Position numbers and translations under genes: made by a program
The notes under the pieces: generated by a model
Seen by the model: only the letters and a program-made list of their open reading frames with translations
Told to the model about the DNA's origin: nothing
Database searches by the model: none
Shown here: positions 47,977 to 57,704 of the stretch, one piece after another
Position numbering within the stretch: the first letter of the stretch is position 1
Layout of the letters: every line of letters begins with the position of its first letter
Source: Lachnospiraceae bacterium
GTDB taxonomy: Bacteria; Bacillota; Clostridia; Lachnospirales; Lachnospiraceae
Direction of reading: 5' to 3'
Length of the DNA stretch: 64,000 nucleotides
Assembly: GCA_017938405.1 (NCBI GenBank)
Contig: JAGBBP010000036.1
Location: 1 to 64,000 of the forward strand

Positions 47977-48663
47977 ATGAATAATGCAGTGGTAATTAAG
48001 GGAACCACCTATGGCTTTTCCGTTTATATGGATGAACAGGCTGATTTTGCAACCATTACAAAAGAAGTCGCTGAAAAATTTAAAGAATCGGCAAAGTTTT
48101 TCGGAAACGCAAAAATGGCAATTTCTTTTTCCGGAAAGACGTTAACGGATGAACAGCAACGACAATTGTTGGATGTGATAGCCGAAAATTCCCAGGTTCA
48201 CATTGTATGTGTCATTGATAAAAACAGTGAGGCGGAAGAAGAACACAGACGTTCTTTGGAGGATCACTTAAATGCAATGGACAGTTCCAACGGACAATTT
48301 TACAAAGGTAATCTGCGCTCGGGACAAGTTCTGGAAACAGAAACCAGTATTATTATTCTAGGTGACGTAAATCAGGGAGCTACCATAACGTCAAAGGGTA
48401 ATATTATTGTTTTAGGTGCACTTCTCGGTAATGTGTACGCAGGGGCCGGCGGAAATGAAAATGCCTTTGTAATGGCGCTTGATTTGGACCCGGTACAGAT
48501 TCGAATCGCGGACACCATCGCCAGAGCACCGGATAAAGTAGGGAAAATGCTTTGGAAGCGGGAGAAAGAACACACAAAGGAACCGAAAATCGCATTTCGG
48601 TCGGGGAATAATATTTTTATTGAACCGGTTTCCAGAACGGTTTTAAATGATATAAAATTATAA
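47977..48663 (+). CDS. minC: Septum site-determining protein MinC
   Basis: 228 residues. The N-terminal domain (1-100) is diverged; the C-terminal beta-helix domain has the standard pattern GQVLETETSIIILGDVNQGA, then ITSKGNIIVLGALLGNVYAG and ENAFVMALDLDPVQIRIAD. It inhibits FtsZ assembly away from mid-cell. The SD is AAGGAGGAG. It is followed by minD and minE. Confidence 0.95.
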   Translation: MNNAVVIKGTTYGFSVYMDEQADFATITKEVAEKFKESAKFFGNAKMAISFSGKTLTDEQQRQLLDVIAENSQVHIVCVIDKNSEAEEEHRRSLEDHLNAMDSSNGQFYKGNLRSGQVLETETSIIILGDVNQGATITSKGNIIVLGALLGNVYAGAGGNENAFVMALDLDPVQIRIADTIARAPDKVGKMLWKREKEHTKEPKIAFRSGNNIFIEPVSRTVLNDIKL

Positions 48664-48683
48664 AAATCGGAGGATATGAACGA

Positions 48684-49466
48684 ATGGGCGAAGTAATTGT
48701 AGTAACATCGGGAAAAGGCGGCGTAGGTAAAACTACGACTACGGCAAACGTAGGAACCGGCCTTGCAAAATTGGATAAGAAAGTTGTATTAATCGATACC
48801 GATATCGGTCTCAGAAACCTGGACGTGGTTATGGGTCTTGAAAATCGTATTGTATACAATTTGGTAGATGTTATTGAGGGAACCTGTAAGATTAATCAGG
48901 CTTTCATTAAAGTGAAGGGATATAATAATTTCTACCTGCTTCCTTCCGCACAGACCCGTGATAAGACGGCAATCACCCCGGAGCAGATGAAGAAGCTTAC
49001 AGACCAGTTAAAGGAAGAGTTCGATTATGTTATCATTGACTGTCCGGCAGGTATCGAACAAGGCTTCCACAATGCAATCGCAGGTGCAGACCGTGCGCTT
49101 GTGGTAACCACACCGGAAGTTTCCGCAGTACGTGATGCGGACCGTATCATCGGCCTTTTGGAAGCAAACGAAATCAAGAATATTCATATTATCGTAAACC
49201 GTTTACGTATGGACATGGTAAAGCGTGGCGATATGATGTCCAGCGAAGATGTCATCGAAATCCTTGCGATTCCGTTAATCGGTGTTGTACCGGACGATGA
49301 GAACATAGTAATTTCCACCAACCAGGGTGCTCCTTTGGTAGGAAATAATACCATGGCAGGTAAAGCGTACATGAACATTTGTAAGCGTGTAGACGGTGAA
49401 GAAGTACCGTTCCTTGACTTAGCGGCTAAGGGTGGTTTCTTCGGACGTCTTTTCAAGAAAAACTAA
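48684..49466 (+). CDS. minD: Septum site-determining ATPase MinD
   Basis: 260 residues. The deviant Walker A GKGGVGKTT carries signature Lys11 and P-loop Lys16; DTDIGLRNLDVVMGLE and IDCPAGIEQGFHNAI follow. The C-terminal amphipathic membrane-targeting helix is visible (GGFFGRLFKKN). It recruits MinC to the membrane and is cycled by MinE, encoded 13 bases downstream. Confidence 0.97.
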   Translation: MGEVIVVTSGKGGVGKTTTTANVGTGLAKLDKKVVLIDTDIGLRNLDVVMGLENRIVYNLVDVIEGTCKINQAFIKVKGYNNFYLLPSAQTRDKTAITPEQMKKLTDQLKEEFDYVIIDCPAGIEQGFHNAIAGADRALVVTTPEVSAVRDADRIIGLLEANEIKNIHIIVNRLRMDMVKRGDMMSSEDVIEILAIPLIGVVPDDENIVISTNQGAPLVGNNTMAGKAYMNICKRVDGEEVPFLDLAAKGGFFGRLFKKN

Positions 49467-49479
49467 CGGAGGGTAAATT

Positions 49480-49755
49480 ATGGGTTTCTTAGATTTTTTC
49501 AACAAGAATAAAACATCCGGTTCCGTAGCAAAGGATCGCTTGAAATTAGTACTTGTTTCCGATCGTGCGGGTTGTTCTCCGGAAGTAATGGAACAGATGA
49601 AAAACGATATTATTGCAGTAATTTCCAAATATATCGAAATCGATATGACCGGTTTGGATATTCAGATTAAGCAGACGCCGTCGGATTCCAACAACGGTTC
49701 TGTTCCGGCAATTTTTGCGAATATTCCGATTAAGGAAATGCGTGGAAAATATTAA
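49480..49755 (+). CDS. minE: Cell division topological factor MinE
   Basis: 91 residues. It starts MGFLDFFNKNK, the short membrane-binding helix, then KDRLKLVLVSDRAGCSPEVM, which is the MinD-binding region of MinE, and ends with the strand DIQIKQTPSDSN. It stimulates MinD ATPase. Together with MinC and MinD it suggests an oscillating or dynamic Min system in place of MinJ-type anchoring, although DivIVA is also encoded nearby. Confidence 0.95.
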   Translation: MGFLDFFNKNKTSGSVAKDRLKLVLVSDRAGCSPEVMEQMKNDIIAVISKYIEIDMTGLDIQIKQTPSDSNNGSVPAIFANIPIKEMRGKY

Positions 49756-49766
49756 GAAGGTGTTTC

Positions 49767-50957
49767 ATGTTTAAAGTGTGGGAACGGTACGACTTAAAAA
49801 AGTACCGATGGATGATTTTACTGATGATTATTCTCATTTGCACCGCCGGGATTTATGTTCTCGGCAAGGTGCAGGGAGAAGAAGAAGTTGACATGGTGTC
49901 CAGGCAGATTAAAGGTTTAATCGGCGGTGTATGTCTCGCAATGTTTGTATCCATGTTTGATTATCATTTTGTATGTAAATTTGCGGGGTTAATGTATCTT
50001 GTGAATTTTGTATTGTTGTTTGTAGTAAAGTATGTAGATTACTTTAATATTATGCGAGGCGGTGTAAATCGTTGGATTGGTATTCCGAACGGAGAGCATC
50101 CGAAATTTGAGTTTCAGGTATCGGAGCTGACAAAAGTAGTACTGGTTATTTGTCTGGCAACCTTATTTGACCGGTTAATGGACCGGTTAAAGCAAGGTTG
50201 GGTATTGCTTTTAGCGGTAATTATGCTTGCACTTCCGATTGGGCTTGTTTTTTTACAGCCTGACCTTTCCACCACAATCGTTATTTGCGTTTCCATGGTG
50301 GTAATAATTTTTGCATCGGGGATTAAGTATAAGATTTTACTACCGATTGCTGCCACGGCAATTCCTGTGGCGATTGGATTGTTTTGGTATGTACAACAGG
50401 ATTTTCAGGTGTTGCTTTCTGGAAAACAGCAAGAGCGTATTTTATCCTTACTTCATCCGGAGAATCACAGTGATACCCTTTGGCAACAGGAGAATTCCAT
50501 TACAGCCATTGCCTCCGGCGGTTTGACCGGAAAGATATTTTCCGGAGACGGAACCCTGGGTTCTAAGAATATTCCGGTTATCGAAAGTGACTTTATTTTT
50601 TCCGGAATGGCGGAAGCCTTTGGATTCTTAGGTTCCTGCGGAATTATACTTGCAATCTTTTTTATTTCCTTTCAGTGCTTTTTAATTGCAAAGAAAGCAC
50701 CGGATTATTTGGGAAGGTTACTTGCGGTCGGAATCGGCACTACCTATATTTTCCAGGCATTTGTTAACATCGGTGTAGTTACCATGTTATTGCCGAATAC
50801 AGGGATTCCGCTTCCGTTTGTGAGTTACGGGTTAAGTTCTTTGATGTGTAATATGATAGGCGTCGGCATTGTATTAAATATCGGTATTTCTAAGAAGAAG
50901 GAGCGAAATCAGATTGATTTGGATTTTGCTGATATACCGAAAAGGGGGACACTATGA
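49767..50957 (+). CDS. rodA: Peptidoglycan glycosyltransferase RodA (SEDS family)
   Basis: 396 residues and about ten membrane helices. Family motifs: GGVNRWIG with [29 protein letters not shown], and [19 protein letters not shown] near the end. It polymerises glycan strands with PBP2. Its stop overlaps the mgsA start (ATGA), so the two are translationally coupled. Confidence 0.93.
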   Translation: MFKVWERYDLKKYRWMILLMIILICTAGIYVLGKVQGEEEVDMVSRQIKGLIGGVCLAMFVSMFDYHFVCKFAGLMYLVNFVLLFVVKYVDYFNIMRGGVNRWIGIPNGEHPKFEFQVSELTKVVLVICLATLFDRLMDRLKQGWVLLLAVIMLALPIGLVFLQPDLSTTIVICVSMVVIIFASGIKYKILLPIAATAIPVAIGLFWYVQQDFQVLLSGKQQERILSLLHPENHSDTLWQQENSITAIASGGLTGKIFSGDGTLGSKNIPVIESDFIFSGMAEAFGFLGSCGIILAIFFISFQCFLIAKKAPDYLGRLLAVGIGTTYIFQAFVNIGVVTMLLPNTGIPLPFVSYGLSSLMCNMIGVGIVLNIGISKKKERNQIDLDFADIPKRGTL

Positions 50958-51352
50958 ATATTGGGTTGATTGCACATGATGCGAAGAAAAAATTAATGCA
51001 AAACTTTTGTATTGCGTATAAGGGGATATTAAGTCACCATACGCTGTATGCAACCGGTACCACCGGTCGTTTGATTGAAGAAGCGGCCAATCTGTCTGTG
51101 CATAAGTATTTGGCGGGCCCGTTAGGCGGAGAACAGCAAATGGGTTCCCAGATTGAGCATAATGAGATTGATATGGTAATCTTTCTCCGGGATCCGCTTA
51201 CGCCGAAATCCCATGAACCGGATGTCAATAATGTTGTAATGTTATGTGATACCCACAATATCCCGTTGGCAACGAATGTTGCTACGGCAGAATTGCTGGT
51301 GAAGGGATTGGAACGCGGAGATTTGGATTGGCGTGAACTTTACAAAAACTAA
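50954..51352 (+). CDS. mgsA: Methylglyoxal synthase
   Basis: 132 residues. GLIAHDAKK at the N-terminus, [10 protein letters not shown] as the phosphate loop, [13 protein letters not shown] and [15 protein letters not shown] with the catalytic Asp are all conserved. It converts dihydroxyacetone phosphate to methylglyoxal and phosphate. Its place after rodA is frequent in clostridia. Confidence 0.97.
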   Translation: MNIGLIAHDAKKKLMQNFCIAYKGILSHHTLYATGTTGRLIEEAANLSVHKYLAGPLGGEQQMGSQIEHNEIDMVIFLRDPLTPKSHEPDVNNVVMLCDTHNIPLATNVATAELLVKGLERGDLDWRELYKN

Positions 51353-51373
51353 GGACGAAAAGGATGTGAGCAA

Positions 51374-52384
51374 ATGAAAAAGAACAGTAGAGCAGCAAGT
51401 GCATGTTTGGCATGTTTTCTTTTATTTGCTCTTTTTTTGGGCGGCTGTACGCCGAAAAAAAACAATGACATGCAGCTTTCTTTAGCTTATACCGGTTCCA
51501 ATTCTTTCGAATATTTTGATGTAGGAAATGACCGGAATGCGGATTTTTTATCCGGAAGAGCATCAGAAGTTTGTGTTTTATCCGGTGATTCCCAAAACGA
51601 ATCAACACAAGAAACCGAGGATTATGCCTATGGCTTGTACAAGGTTTCTTCCAACACGGTGTTGCAAAATTACAGGGTTACGGAAAAGATATATCCGGCC
51701 AGTACCACGAAGCTTTTAACCACCTTAGTGGCATTGAAACACTGTAATTTAAGCGAAACGGTTACATTCAGTTATAATGCGTCTCATCTCGGTGTTTACG
51801 GAGCGGTTGAGTGCGGATTTGAAGAAGGCGATCAGATTATGCTGGGAGATTTGCTGGCTGCCTTATTGATTTTCAGCGGAAATGATGCCGGAATTGCTAT
51901 TGCGGAGCATGTATCCGGTTCGGTGGAAGCTTTTGCGGAACTGATGAATGAAGAAGCGCAAAAAATCGGTGCGGTAGATACGCATTTTGTGAATCCGCAC
52001 GGCTTACATAACAAGGAGCATTATACAACCGCATATGATATTTATTTGATTTTTAATGAGTTAATTCATTATAATTCGTTTTTATCTACCATTTCCATGC
52101 CATCCTGTGAAGTAAATTATGTAGATGCAAACGGAAATGCAAAATCAAAAACCTTTGAAAGTACCAATCTGTTTTTTAACGGGACGTTTGAAGTTCCGGA
52201 CGGAATCGAGATTATAGGCGGAAAAACAGGTACAACTTATGCTGCCGGATGTTGTCTGACTTTGCTTTTTAAGGATACAAACGGAAATACTTATATCGCA
52301 GAAGTGTTCCACGCACCGTCCTATGAGGTTCTTTACGGGAAAATGGTGGAGCTGATGAAATCGGTCGCTCCCCGTTCAAAATGA
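51374..52384 (+). CDS. D-alanyl-D-alanine carboxypeptidase (lipoprotein, S11 family)
   Basis: 336 residues. A lipoprotein signal ends in LFLGGCT, so the mature protein is probably lipid-anchored outside the cell. Active-site motifs are S110-TTK, SGND and GGKTGTT, as in DacA-type low-molecular-weight PBPs. It trims the stem pentapeptide of peptidoglycan. A terminator follows within a few bases. Confidence 0.9.
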   Translation: MKKNSRAASACLACFLLFALFLGGCTPKKNNDMQLSLAYTGSNSFEYFDVGNDRNADFLSGRASEVCVLSGDSQNESTQETEDYAYGLYKVSSNTVLQNYRVTEKIYPASTTKLLTTLVALKHCNLSETVTFSYNASHLGVYGAVECGFEEGDQIMLGDLLAALLIFSGNDAGIAIAEHVSGSVEAFAELMNEEAQKIGAVDTHFVNPHGLHNKEHYTTAYDIYLIFNELIHYNSFLSTISMPSCEVNYVDANGNAKSKTFESTNLFFNGTFEVPDGIEIIGGKTGTTYAAGCCLTLLFKDTNGNTYIAEVFHAPSYEVLYGKMVELMKSVAPRSK

Positions 52385-52388
52385 AAAA

Positions 52389-52424
52389 TCTCCCGGCTCA
52401 ATAAAAATTGCGCCGGGCTTTTTA
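52389..52424 (+). terminator. Rho-independent terminator of the mre-min-rodA-mgsA operon
   Basis: CCCGGC (52392-52397) pairs with GCCGGG (52412-52417), followed by CTTTTT. The 14-base loop is AT-rich. It lies 7 bases after the carboxypeptidase stop. Confidence 0.75.
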
Positions 52425-52456
52425 TGTAAATAATAGGAAAGGAGAATCGGGTCTTT

Positions 52457-53869
52457 ATGGCAAAAAGTACTAACGTAATTAAGTTTCGTACCAGAAGAGA
52501 AGTAAATATCGGGCTTGTGGTGGCATTTGGCATTCTGGTTTTACTTGCAATCAATATTTATCGCTTTATGACAACGCCACATTTATCTCTTTACGAAGTA
52601 CAGGCAGGAAATGCAGGAAGTGATACCTCTACCGTTGCCATGATTCTTCGCCCCGAAACAATATATCGCACGGAACAGGCCGGATATTTGAATTATTATT
52701 ACAGAGAAGGCGCACGGATTACCAAAAATGCAAAAGTGTATTCCGTTAATGATTCTGCAGAATTACAAGATATTCTTAATCTGAACGAAGAAAATTCCAT
52801 GTTAACGGATCATGATTTGGCGCGGTTAAAAGGAAGTGTTCGTGCTTTCTGTTCCGAATATTCGGATAATGCATTTTCGGAATGTTATGCATTACGGGAA
52901 TCTTTTCTTTCGGATTATTTACGTTATCGGGATGTATCAATGCTGGATTCTTTGGAAGAACAAATTGCTTCCGACCGGGCTTTTCATACGGTACATTCCT
53001 CCCAAAGCGGCATGATTTCCTATTATTCCGACCTCTATGACGGATATACGGTAGAAATGCTCACCGGGGACGAGTTTTTGGAGGAACGTCAAACCGTTCC
53101 GGAATACAGTAAACCTACCGGAATTTGTGCCATCGACCGTTTTGCTTATAAACTGATTCCGACCGATTATTGGCAATTGGTAATTCAGGTGTCTGACGAA
53201 GATATGAACCGCATCAAACAGGACGGTTCTACCGTCAGCTTTCAAATCGCGGGAGATACGGAATCTTACGAGAAACCTTATGAAGAATTGCGCATCGGCG
53301 GAAAATCATATCTTCTGGTTTCCATGGAACGATACGGAAGTAATTATTTAGACGAGCGATTTTTGGATGTGACTTTATTTTTATCATCCAAAGACGGACT
53401 GAAAATTCCGGAGAGTTCGATTTTAAAGAAGGATATCTATCAAATCCCGGAACGTTTTTTGATGCAGGGTGGCGGTGAATCGGAAGAACTGGGTGTTAGT
53501 ATGGAGTGCTACGATGCGGAATTGGGAGAAATTCGTCCGGATTTTAAGCCGGTGACGCCGTTATTCAAAGAAAACGGTTATTATTACGTAGCGGTAGAGG
53601 ATTTGGATTCCGACCAATACATAAACTCTGCAGGACTTACGGGAGAACCGGAACGTGCCATGTTATATTCCTTTATTACCGGCATGGAAGGTGTTTACAA
53701 CATGAATAACGGCTATGCGGTATTTCGACGGATTCAGCGAATTACAGATGTAGAAGACTATGTTTTGGTACGGGACGGACTTGACGGTGGCATTGCACTT
53801 TATGACCATATTGTTCTGGATGTCTCGGCCGTATCCAATGACATTATTCTGATAGAAGGAGAGTCATAA
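52457..53869 (+). CDS. HlyD-like membrane protein of the sepF cluster
   Basis: 470 residues. One N-terminal membrane helix (about 18-35) precedes an extracellular region with a biotinyl-lipoyl/HlyD-like pattern (RTEQAGYLNYYYREGARITKNAKV; later QSGMISYYSDLYDGYT). A predicted helical section (about 95-180) lies between. No ABC or RND partner is encoded beside it. Similar proteins precede ylmE-sepF in other clostridia, so a role in division or cell-wall synthesis is more likely than export; this is inference. The yggS-type gene follows after one base. Confidence 0.72.
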   Translation: MAKSTNVIKFRTRREVNIGLVVAFGILVLLAINIYRFMTTPHLSLYEVQAGNAGSDTSTVAMILRPETIYRTEQAGYLNYYYREGARITKNAKVYSVNDSAELQDILNLNEENSMLTDHDLARLKGSVRAFCSEYSDNAFSECYALRESFLSDYLRYRDVSMLDSLEEQIASDRAFHTVHSSQSGMISYYSDLYDGYTVEMLTGDEFLEERQTVPEYSKPTGICAIDRFAYKLIPTDYWQLVIQVSDEDMNRIKQDGSTVSFQIAGDTESYEKPYEELRIGGKSYLLVSMERYGSNYLDERFLDVTLFLSSKDGLKIPESSILKKDIYQIPERFLMQGGGESEELGVSMECYDAELGEIRPDFKPVTPLFKENGYYYVAVEDLDSDQYINSAGLTGEPERAMLYSFITGMEGVYNMNNGYAVFRRIQRITDVEDYVLVRDGLDGGIALYDHIVLDVSAVSNDIILIEGES

Positions 53870-53870
53870 A

Positions 53871-54584
53871 ATGAATGAACAGTTAACAATCGGGAATGCC
53901 ATCTCAGAGGTAGCATCCCGGATACAGGCTGCCTGTGAGCGGGCAGGGCGTTCTGCCGATGAGGTTACACTGATTGCAGTCAGCAAAACAATGCCGGTGG
54001 AAGCCATTCGGGAGGCAATGGCATGCGGAATGGTGGATTTCGGAGAAAACCGTCCTCAGGAACTTCGGGATAAGCAGGCAGTGATTACCGAGCCGTTACG
54101 TTGGCATATGATAGGTTCCCTGCAAACCAATAAATTGAAGTATGTGGTTGGAAAAACCGTGTTGATTCATTCGGTAGACTCTCTGCATTTGGCGCAGGCA
54201 ATTCAGGATGCTTCCGCAAAACAAGGCATCGTTTCGGATGTTTTATTGGAAATCAATATTGCGGGAGAGGAGTCAAAGCACGGAATTGTACCGGCAGAAC
54301 TTTTGGGCCTTGTAGAAGAACTTGCACATTTTCCGAATATTAAAGTAAGAGGCTTAATGACCGTTGCTCCTTATACGGAAACTCCGGAGGAAAATCGTTG
54401 TTATTTTCGGAAAATGAAGCAATTAATGGTTGACATCAATTCCAAAAACATTGATAATATAACTATGGACATGTTGTCCATGGGCATGACCGGCGATTAT
54501 GAAATTGCTGTGGAAGAAGGTGCTACGTTAGTACGTGTCGGTACCGGCATTTTCGGACACCGGGTCTATCCGCCGAAGGAATAA
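53871..54584 (+). CDS. ylmE: PLP homeostasis protein (YggS/YlmE family)
   Basis: 237 residues. It shows LIAVSKTMPVEAIREAM with the PLP Lys, DFGENRPQEL, WHMIGSLQTNKLKYV, HSVDSLHLA, and SMGMTGDYEIAVEEGATLVRVGTGIFG, all diagnostic. The family maintains PLP pools. It lies in the conserved ylmE-sepF-ylmH-divIVA order. Confidence 0.95.
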   Translation: MNEQLTIGNAISEVASRIQAACERAGRSADEVTLIAVSKTMPVEAIREAMACGMVDFGENRPQELRDKQAVITEPLRWHMIGSLQTNKLKYVVGKTVLIHSVDSLHLAQAIQDASAKQGIVSDVLLEINIAGEESKHGIVPAELLGLVEELAHFPNIKVRGLMTVAPYTETPEENRCYFRKMKQLMVDINSKNIDNITMDMLSMGMTGDYEIAVEEGATLVRVGTGIFGHRVYPPKE

Positions 54585-54598
54585 AAGGAGAGTGTGCT

Positions 54599-55234
54599 AT
54601 GGGTAATTTTTTAGAACGTATTCTAAACGGAATGAACATAACCGATGAAGATGATTTCGATGATTTCGACGACATTGATACCATAAAGAAACCGGTTCGT
54701 GAAAAAACAAAAAAACGTACCACATCCGCAGTGCCGGAGGCGGCAACGGAAGAACCGGCTCCTTTACGCAAAGATGTAGCAAAAGCTGCATCGATACCGA
54801 CAAAAACAGTAAGGACACAAAGAATGATGGATGAAGATAATTTTGACAATGACTATACTGAAACCAAAAGAGAACGTGCAGTCCGTCCGGAACGTATGAG
54901 CACCTCCAATCGCGTAGTTCCGCTTCGTTCCGCCTCTGCAACAAGAGGGTTGGAAGTCAGCATAATGAAACCGACCCGTTTTGATGATTCTCAGGATATC
55001 TGTGATATGTTGTTAGATGAACGTGCAACGGTTGTTAATTTGGAGGGCATTGATTTGGCTCTTGCACAGCGTATTATGGACTTTATTGCCGGCGCGGTAT
55101 ATGCCTTAAACGGTAAGATTCATCAGATTTCCGGTTTGATTTTTATCGTTTCTCCGGAGAATGTAGATATTTCCGGAGATTATTTATCCTATGTGGAGCA
55201 AAACGGATTTGAGGTTCCGACGTTAAACCAGTAA
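54599..55234 (+). CDS. sepF: Cell division protein SepF
   Basis: 211 residues. An N-terminal amphipathic membrane-binding helix (MGNFLERILNGM) is followed by a long disordered acidic/basic linker (about 13-115) and the DUF552 domain with KPTRFDDSQDICDMLLDERATVVNLEG, DFIAGAVYALNGKI and FIVSPENVDIS. It tethers and bundles FtsZ at the membrane. It is followed 6 bases later by ylmH; no ylmG (YggT) gene lies between, unlike in Bacillus. Confidence 0.95.
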   Translation: MGNFLERILNGMNITDEDDFDDFDDIDTIKKPVREKTKKRTTSAVPEAATEEPAPLRKDVAKAASIPTKTVRTQRMMDEDNFDNDYTETKRERAVRPERMSTSNRVVPLRSASATRGLEVSIMKPTRFDDSQDICDMLLDERATVVNLEGIDLALAQRIMDFIAGAVYALNGKIHQISGLIFIVSPENVDISGDYLSYVEQNGFEVPTLNQ

Positions 55235-55240
55235 TCGCCT

Positions 55241-55984
55241 ATGGATGACCAATTATTAAAAAAAAGAATTCTGGAACTTCGGAAACGTGCGGAATTTTCT
55301 TACCGTACGGAATTCACGGATTTTCTGACCTTAAGCGAAATTGATACGGCAAAGACGGTTCTTGCCGGTTCCAATCATTGTTTTTACGGAGGACTTGCGG
55401 ATACCGAACGGCTGATGCTTTGTATTGCGCCGGAAGATATTACGATTACACCGGAGCTTTTCCCGATATGCGGGATAAGGATTGTTCCGAAGCATGTTAA
55501 GTTTGCCGGAGACTTTTCCCATCGGGATGTCCTGGGAAGTGTTTTAGGCCTTGGGCTGGAACGGGATGTTATCGGAGACATTTTTATCAAAGATAAAGAA
55601 GCTTATCTTTTATGTTCGGAACGCATTGCGGTTTTTTTGACGGAACAATTAACCCAGATACGTCATACCAATGTGGTTTGTAACATCGAAACGGCAGACA
55701 ATTCCGAATTTACAAAGGAATTCCAAGTGATTTCGCGCACGGTTTCAGCCATTCGTTTGGATTCTGTTGCGGCAGCCGCATTCGGCGTTTCCAGAAGCAG
55801 CGTGGCAACCGCAATTTCCGGAGGCAAGCTATTTATTAACGGAAAAGAGATTCTTTCGGCTGCAACACAGGTAAAAGAACAGGATGTAATTTCATTTCGC
55901 GGGCTTGGAAAAGCGAAGCTCAAAGAAATCGGCAGTCTAACAAAAAAAGGACGTATTGCAATAACAATAGAACGTTACCAATAG
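55241..55984 (+). CDS. ylmH: YlmH family RNA-binding (S4 domain) protein
   Basis: 247 residues. The middle has YGGLADTERLMLCIAP and HRDVLGSVLGLGLERDVIGDI, conserved in YlmH; the C-terminal S4 domain (about 180-245) starts at DSVAAAAFGVSRSSV and includes GGKLFINGKE. It binds structured RNA, and ribosome-rescue roles are known for relatives. No SD of note is visible between it and sepF, so coupling is likely. Confidence 0.93.
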   Translation: MDDQLLKKRILELRKRAEFSYRTEFTDFLTLSEIDTAKTVLAGSNHCFYGGLADTERLMLCIAPEDITITPELFPICGIRIVPKHVKFAGDFSHRDVLGSVLGLGLERDVIGDIFIKDKEAYLLCSERIAVFLTEQLTQIRHTNVVCNIETADNSEFTKEFQVISRTVSAIRLDSVAAAAFGVSRSSVATAISGGKLFINGKEILSAATQVKEQDVISFRGLGKAKLKEIGSLTKKGRIAITIERYQ

Positions 55985-55998
55985 AGAAAGGAGTAACT

Positions 55999-56595
55999 AT
56001 GATTACACCGATTGAAATTCAAAACAAAGTTTTTAAATCCGGCGGTTTAGGGTATGACAAAAAGGATGTTGATAATTTTATGCAGGAACTCCTGGATAAT
56101 TATGAAACCCTGTATCGTGAGAAAATGGAAATGAATGACCGGATCAATGTATTAAATGAAGGTCTTCAGTATTATAAAACTATTGAAAAAACCTTACAGA
56201 AAGCCCTTGTCTTAGCAGAACGTACCGCAGAAGAGACGAAGAGTACCGCAATGAAAAATGCTCTTTTAATTGAGCAGGAGGCGGTTTCTAAGGCGAATGT
56301 GATTTTAGAGGATGCAAAACACGAACTGGAACAGATTCGCAAACAAACCACCGAATTGGTACGTCAGTATGATATCTACAAAGCAAAGTTTAAAAGCCTT
56401 GCCAATGCGCAGATGGAGCTTTTGGAAAGTCAGAGTTTTACAATTAATTTAGAAAATTTGTCTATGTTTGAAAATGTTCCGGATTCCATTGATACACCGG
56501 TAGGCGTATTTAAACAGACGGAGGCAATGGACGAGAATCCGTTGGAATCCATGGCAAAGGATGATATAGAAATTATAAATTTAGATGAGGAATAG
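55999..56595 (+). CDS. divIVA: DivIVA domain protein
   Basis: 198 residues. The N-terminal membrane-binding segment is ITPIEIQNKVFKSGGLGYDK, followed by KDVDNFMQELLDNYETLY and a long coiled coil (about 40-135). The rest is acidic. It binds negatively curved membrane at poles and septa. The SD is AAAGGAG. It is the last gene of the sepF cluster, with aroB 6 bases downstream. Confidence 0.94.
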   Translation: MITPIEIQNKVFKSGGLGYDKKDVDNFMQELLDNYETLYREKMEMNDRINVLNEGLQYYKTIEKTLQKALVLAERTAEETKSTAMKNALLIEQEAVSKANVILEDAKHELEQIRKQTTELVRQYDIYKAKFKSLANAQMELLESQSFTINLENLSMFENVPDSIDTPVGVFKQTEAMDENPLESMAKDDIEIINLDEE

Positions 56596-56601
56596 GATAT
56601 C

Positions 56602-57693
56602 ATGATGGATGAATTGATTGTACGCGGCGCAGACCATGCGCCGCTGTATCCGATTTTATTAGAAGATTCTTTTGACGGTCTCCGGTCATTGGTACATTCG
56701 TTGCATATAGACGGACGTAAAATTTGCCTGGTCAGTGATTCGAATGTGGCACCTATCTATGCCGATGAAGTATGCAGTCTTCTTGAAAAGGAAGGCTTTT
56801 TCTGCGTTTCCTTTACATTTCCGGCAGGAGAAGCATCCAAAAACTTAGATACGGTCGCAGCATTGTATGAGTTTTTGATTGAATATTCTTTCGACCGGAA
56901 TGATGTATTATTCGCTTTGGGCGGAGGCGTTACCGGAGATTTGACCGGTTTTGCGGCTGCTACCTATTTACGTGGCATCCGTTTTGTGGGCATGCCGACC
57001 AGCCTTCTTTCTATGGTGGATTCCTCTATCGGCGGAAAAACCGGCGTAGATTACAAAGCCTATAAAAATATGGTAGGTGCTTTTTATCAGCCGTCTGCGG
57101 TATATATTAATATTTCCTCCTTACAGACCCTTCCGGAACGGGAGTTTTTGGCAGGAATGGGAGAGGTTGTAAAGCATGGCTTTATTTTAGATAAAGACTA
57201 TCATTTGTTCTTAAAGAAAAATACGGCGAAGATTCTGGCAAAGGATGCAGCTGTTTTACGCGAAATGATTTATCGCAGCCTTTGCATTAAACGTGACGTA
57301 GTAGAACATGATCCGAAAGAAAAAGGAGAACGTGCACTGCTTAACTTCGGACATACCATCGGGCATGCTGTAGAAAAGTTAAATGAGTTTTCTTTATTAC
57401 ATGGCGAATGTGTTTCCGTCGGAATGGTTGCCGCTGCAGAATTATCGGTTTTACGCGGATATCTTTCAAGGTCGAAGGCAAATGAAGTAATGGAATTATT
57501 ACGTTCTTTCGGCATGAAAACCTCCGTATCCCCGTTGGAACGGCAGACCTTGTTATCGGTTTGCCATCGTGATAAAAAAGCTGACGGAGCAAAGATAAAG
57601 TTTGTTCTTCTAAAGGAAATCGGACAGGCATTTTTAGATGATGAAGTATCAGATGATGAAATCTGGGTCGCTTTTCAAACCATTTTAGAGTAG
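56602..57693 (+). CDS. aroB: 3-dehydroquinate synthase
   Basis: 363 residues. NAD-binding pattern ALGGGVTGDLTGFAAATY, then MPTSLLSMVDSSIGGKTGVDY, NMVGAFYQP, GMGEVVKHGFI and LNFGHTIGHAVE with metal-binding Glu and His residues. It makes 3-dehydroquinate from DAHP in the shikimate pathway. No other aro gene is adjacent, so its position reflects only the transcription unit. Confidence 0.97.
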   Translation: MMDELIVRGADHAPLYPILLEDSFDGLRSLVHSLHIDGRKICLVSDSNVAPIYADEVCSLLEKEGFFCVSFTFPAGEASKNLDTVAALYEFLIEYSFDRNDVLFALGGGVTGDLTGFAAATYLRGIRFVGMPTSLLSMVDSSIGGKTGVDYKAYKNMVGAFYQPSAVYINISSLQTLPEREFLAGMGEVVKHGFILDKDYHLFLKKNTAKILAKDAAVLREMIYRSLCIKRDVVEHDPKEKGERALLNFGHTIGHAVEKLNEFSLLHGECVSVGMVAAAELSVLRGYLSRSKANEVMELLRSFGMKTSVSPLERQTLLSVCHRDKKADGAKIKFVLLKEIGQAFLDDEVSDDEIWVAFQTILE

Positions 57694-57704
57694 TAGGGGG
57701 AAGC

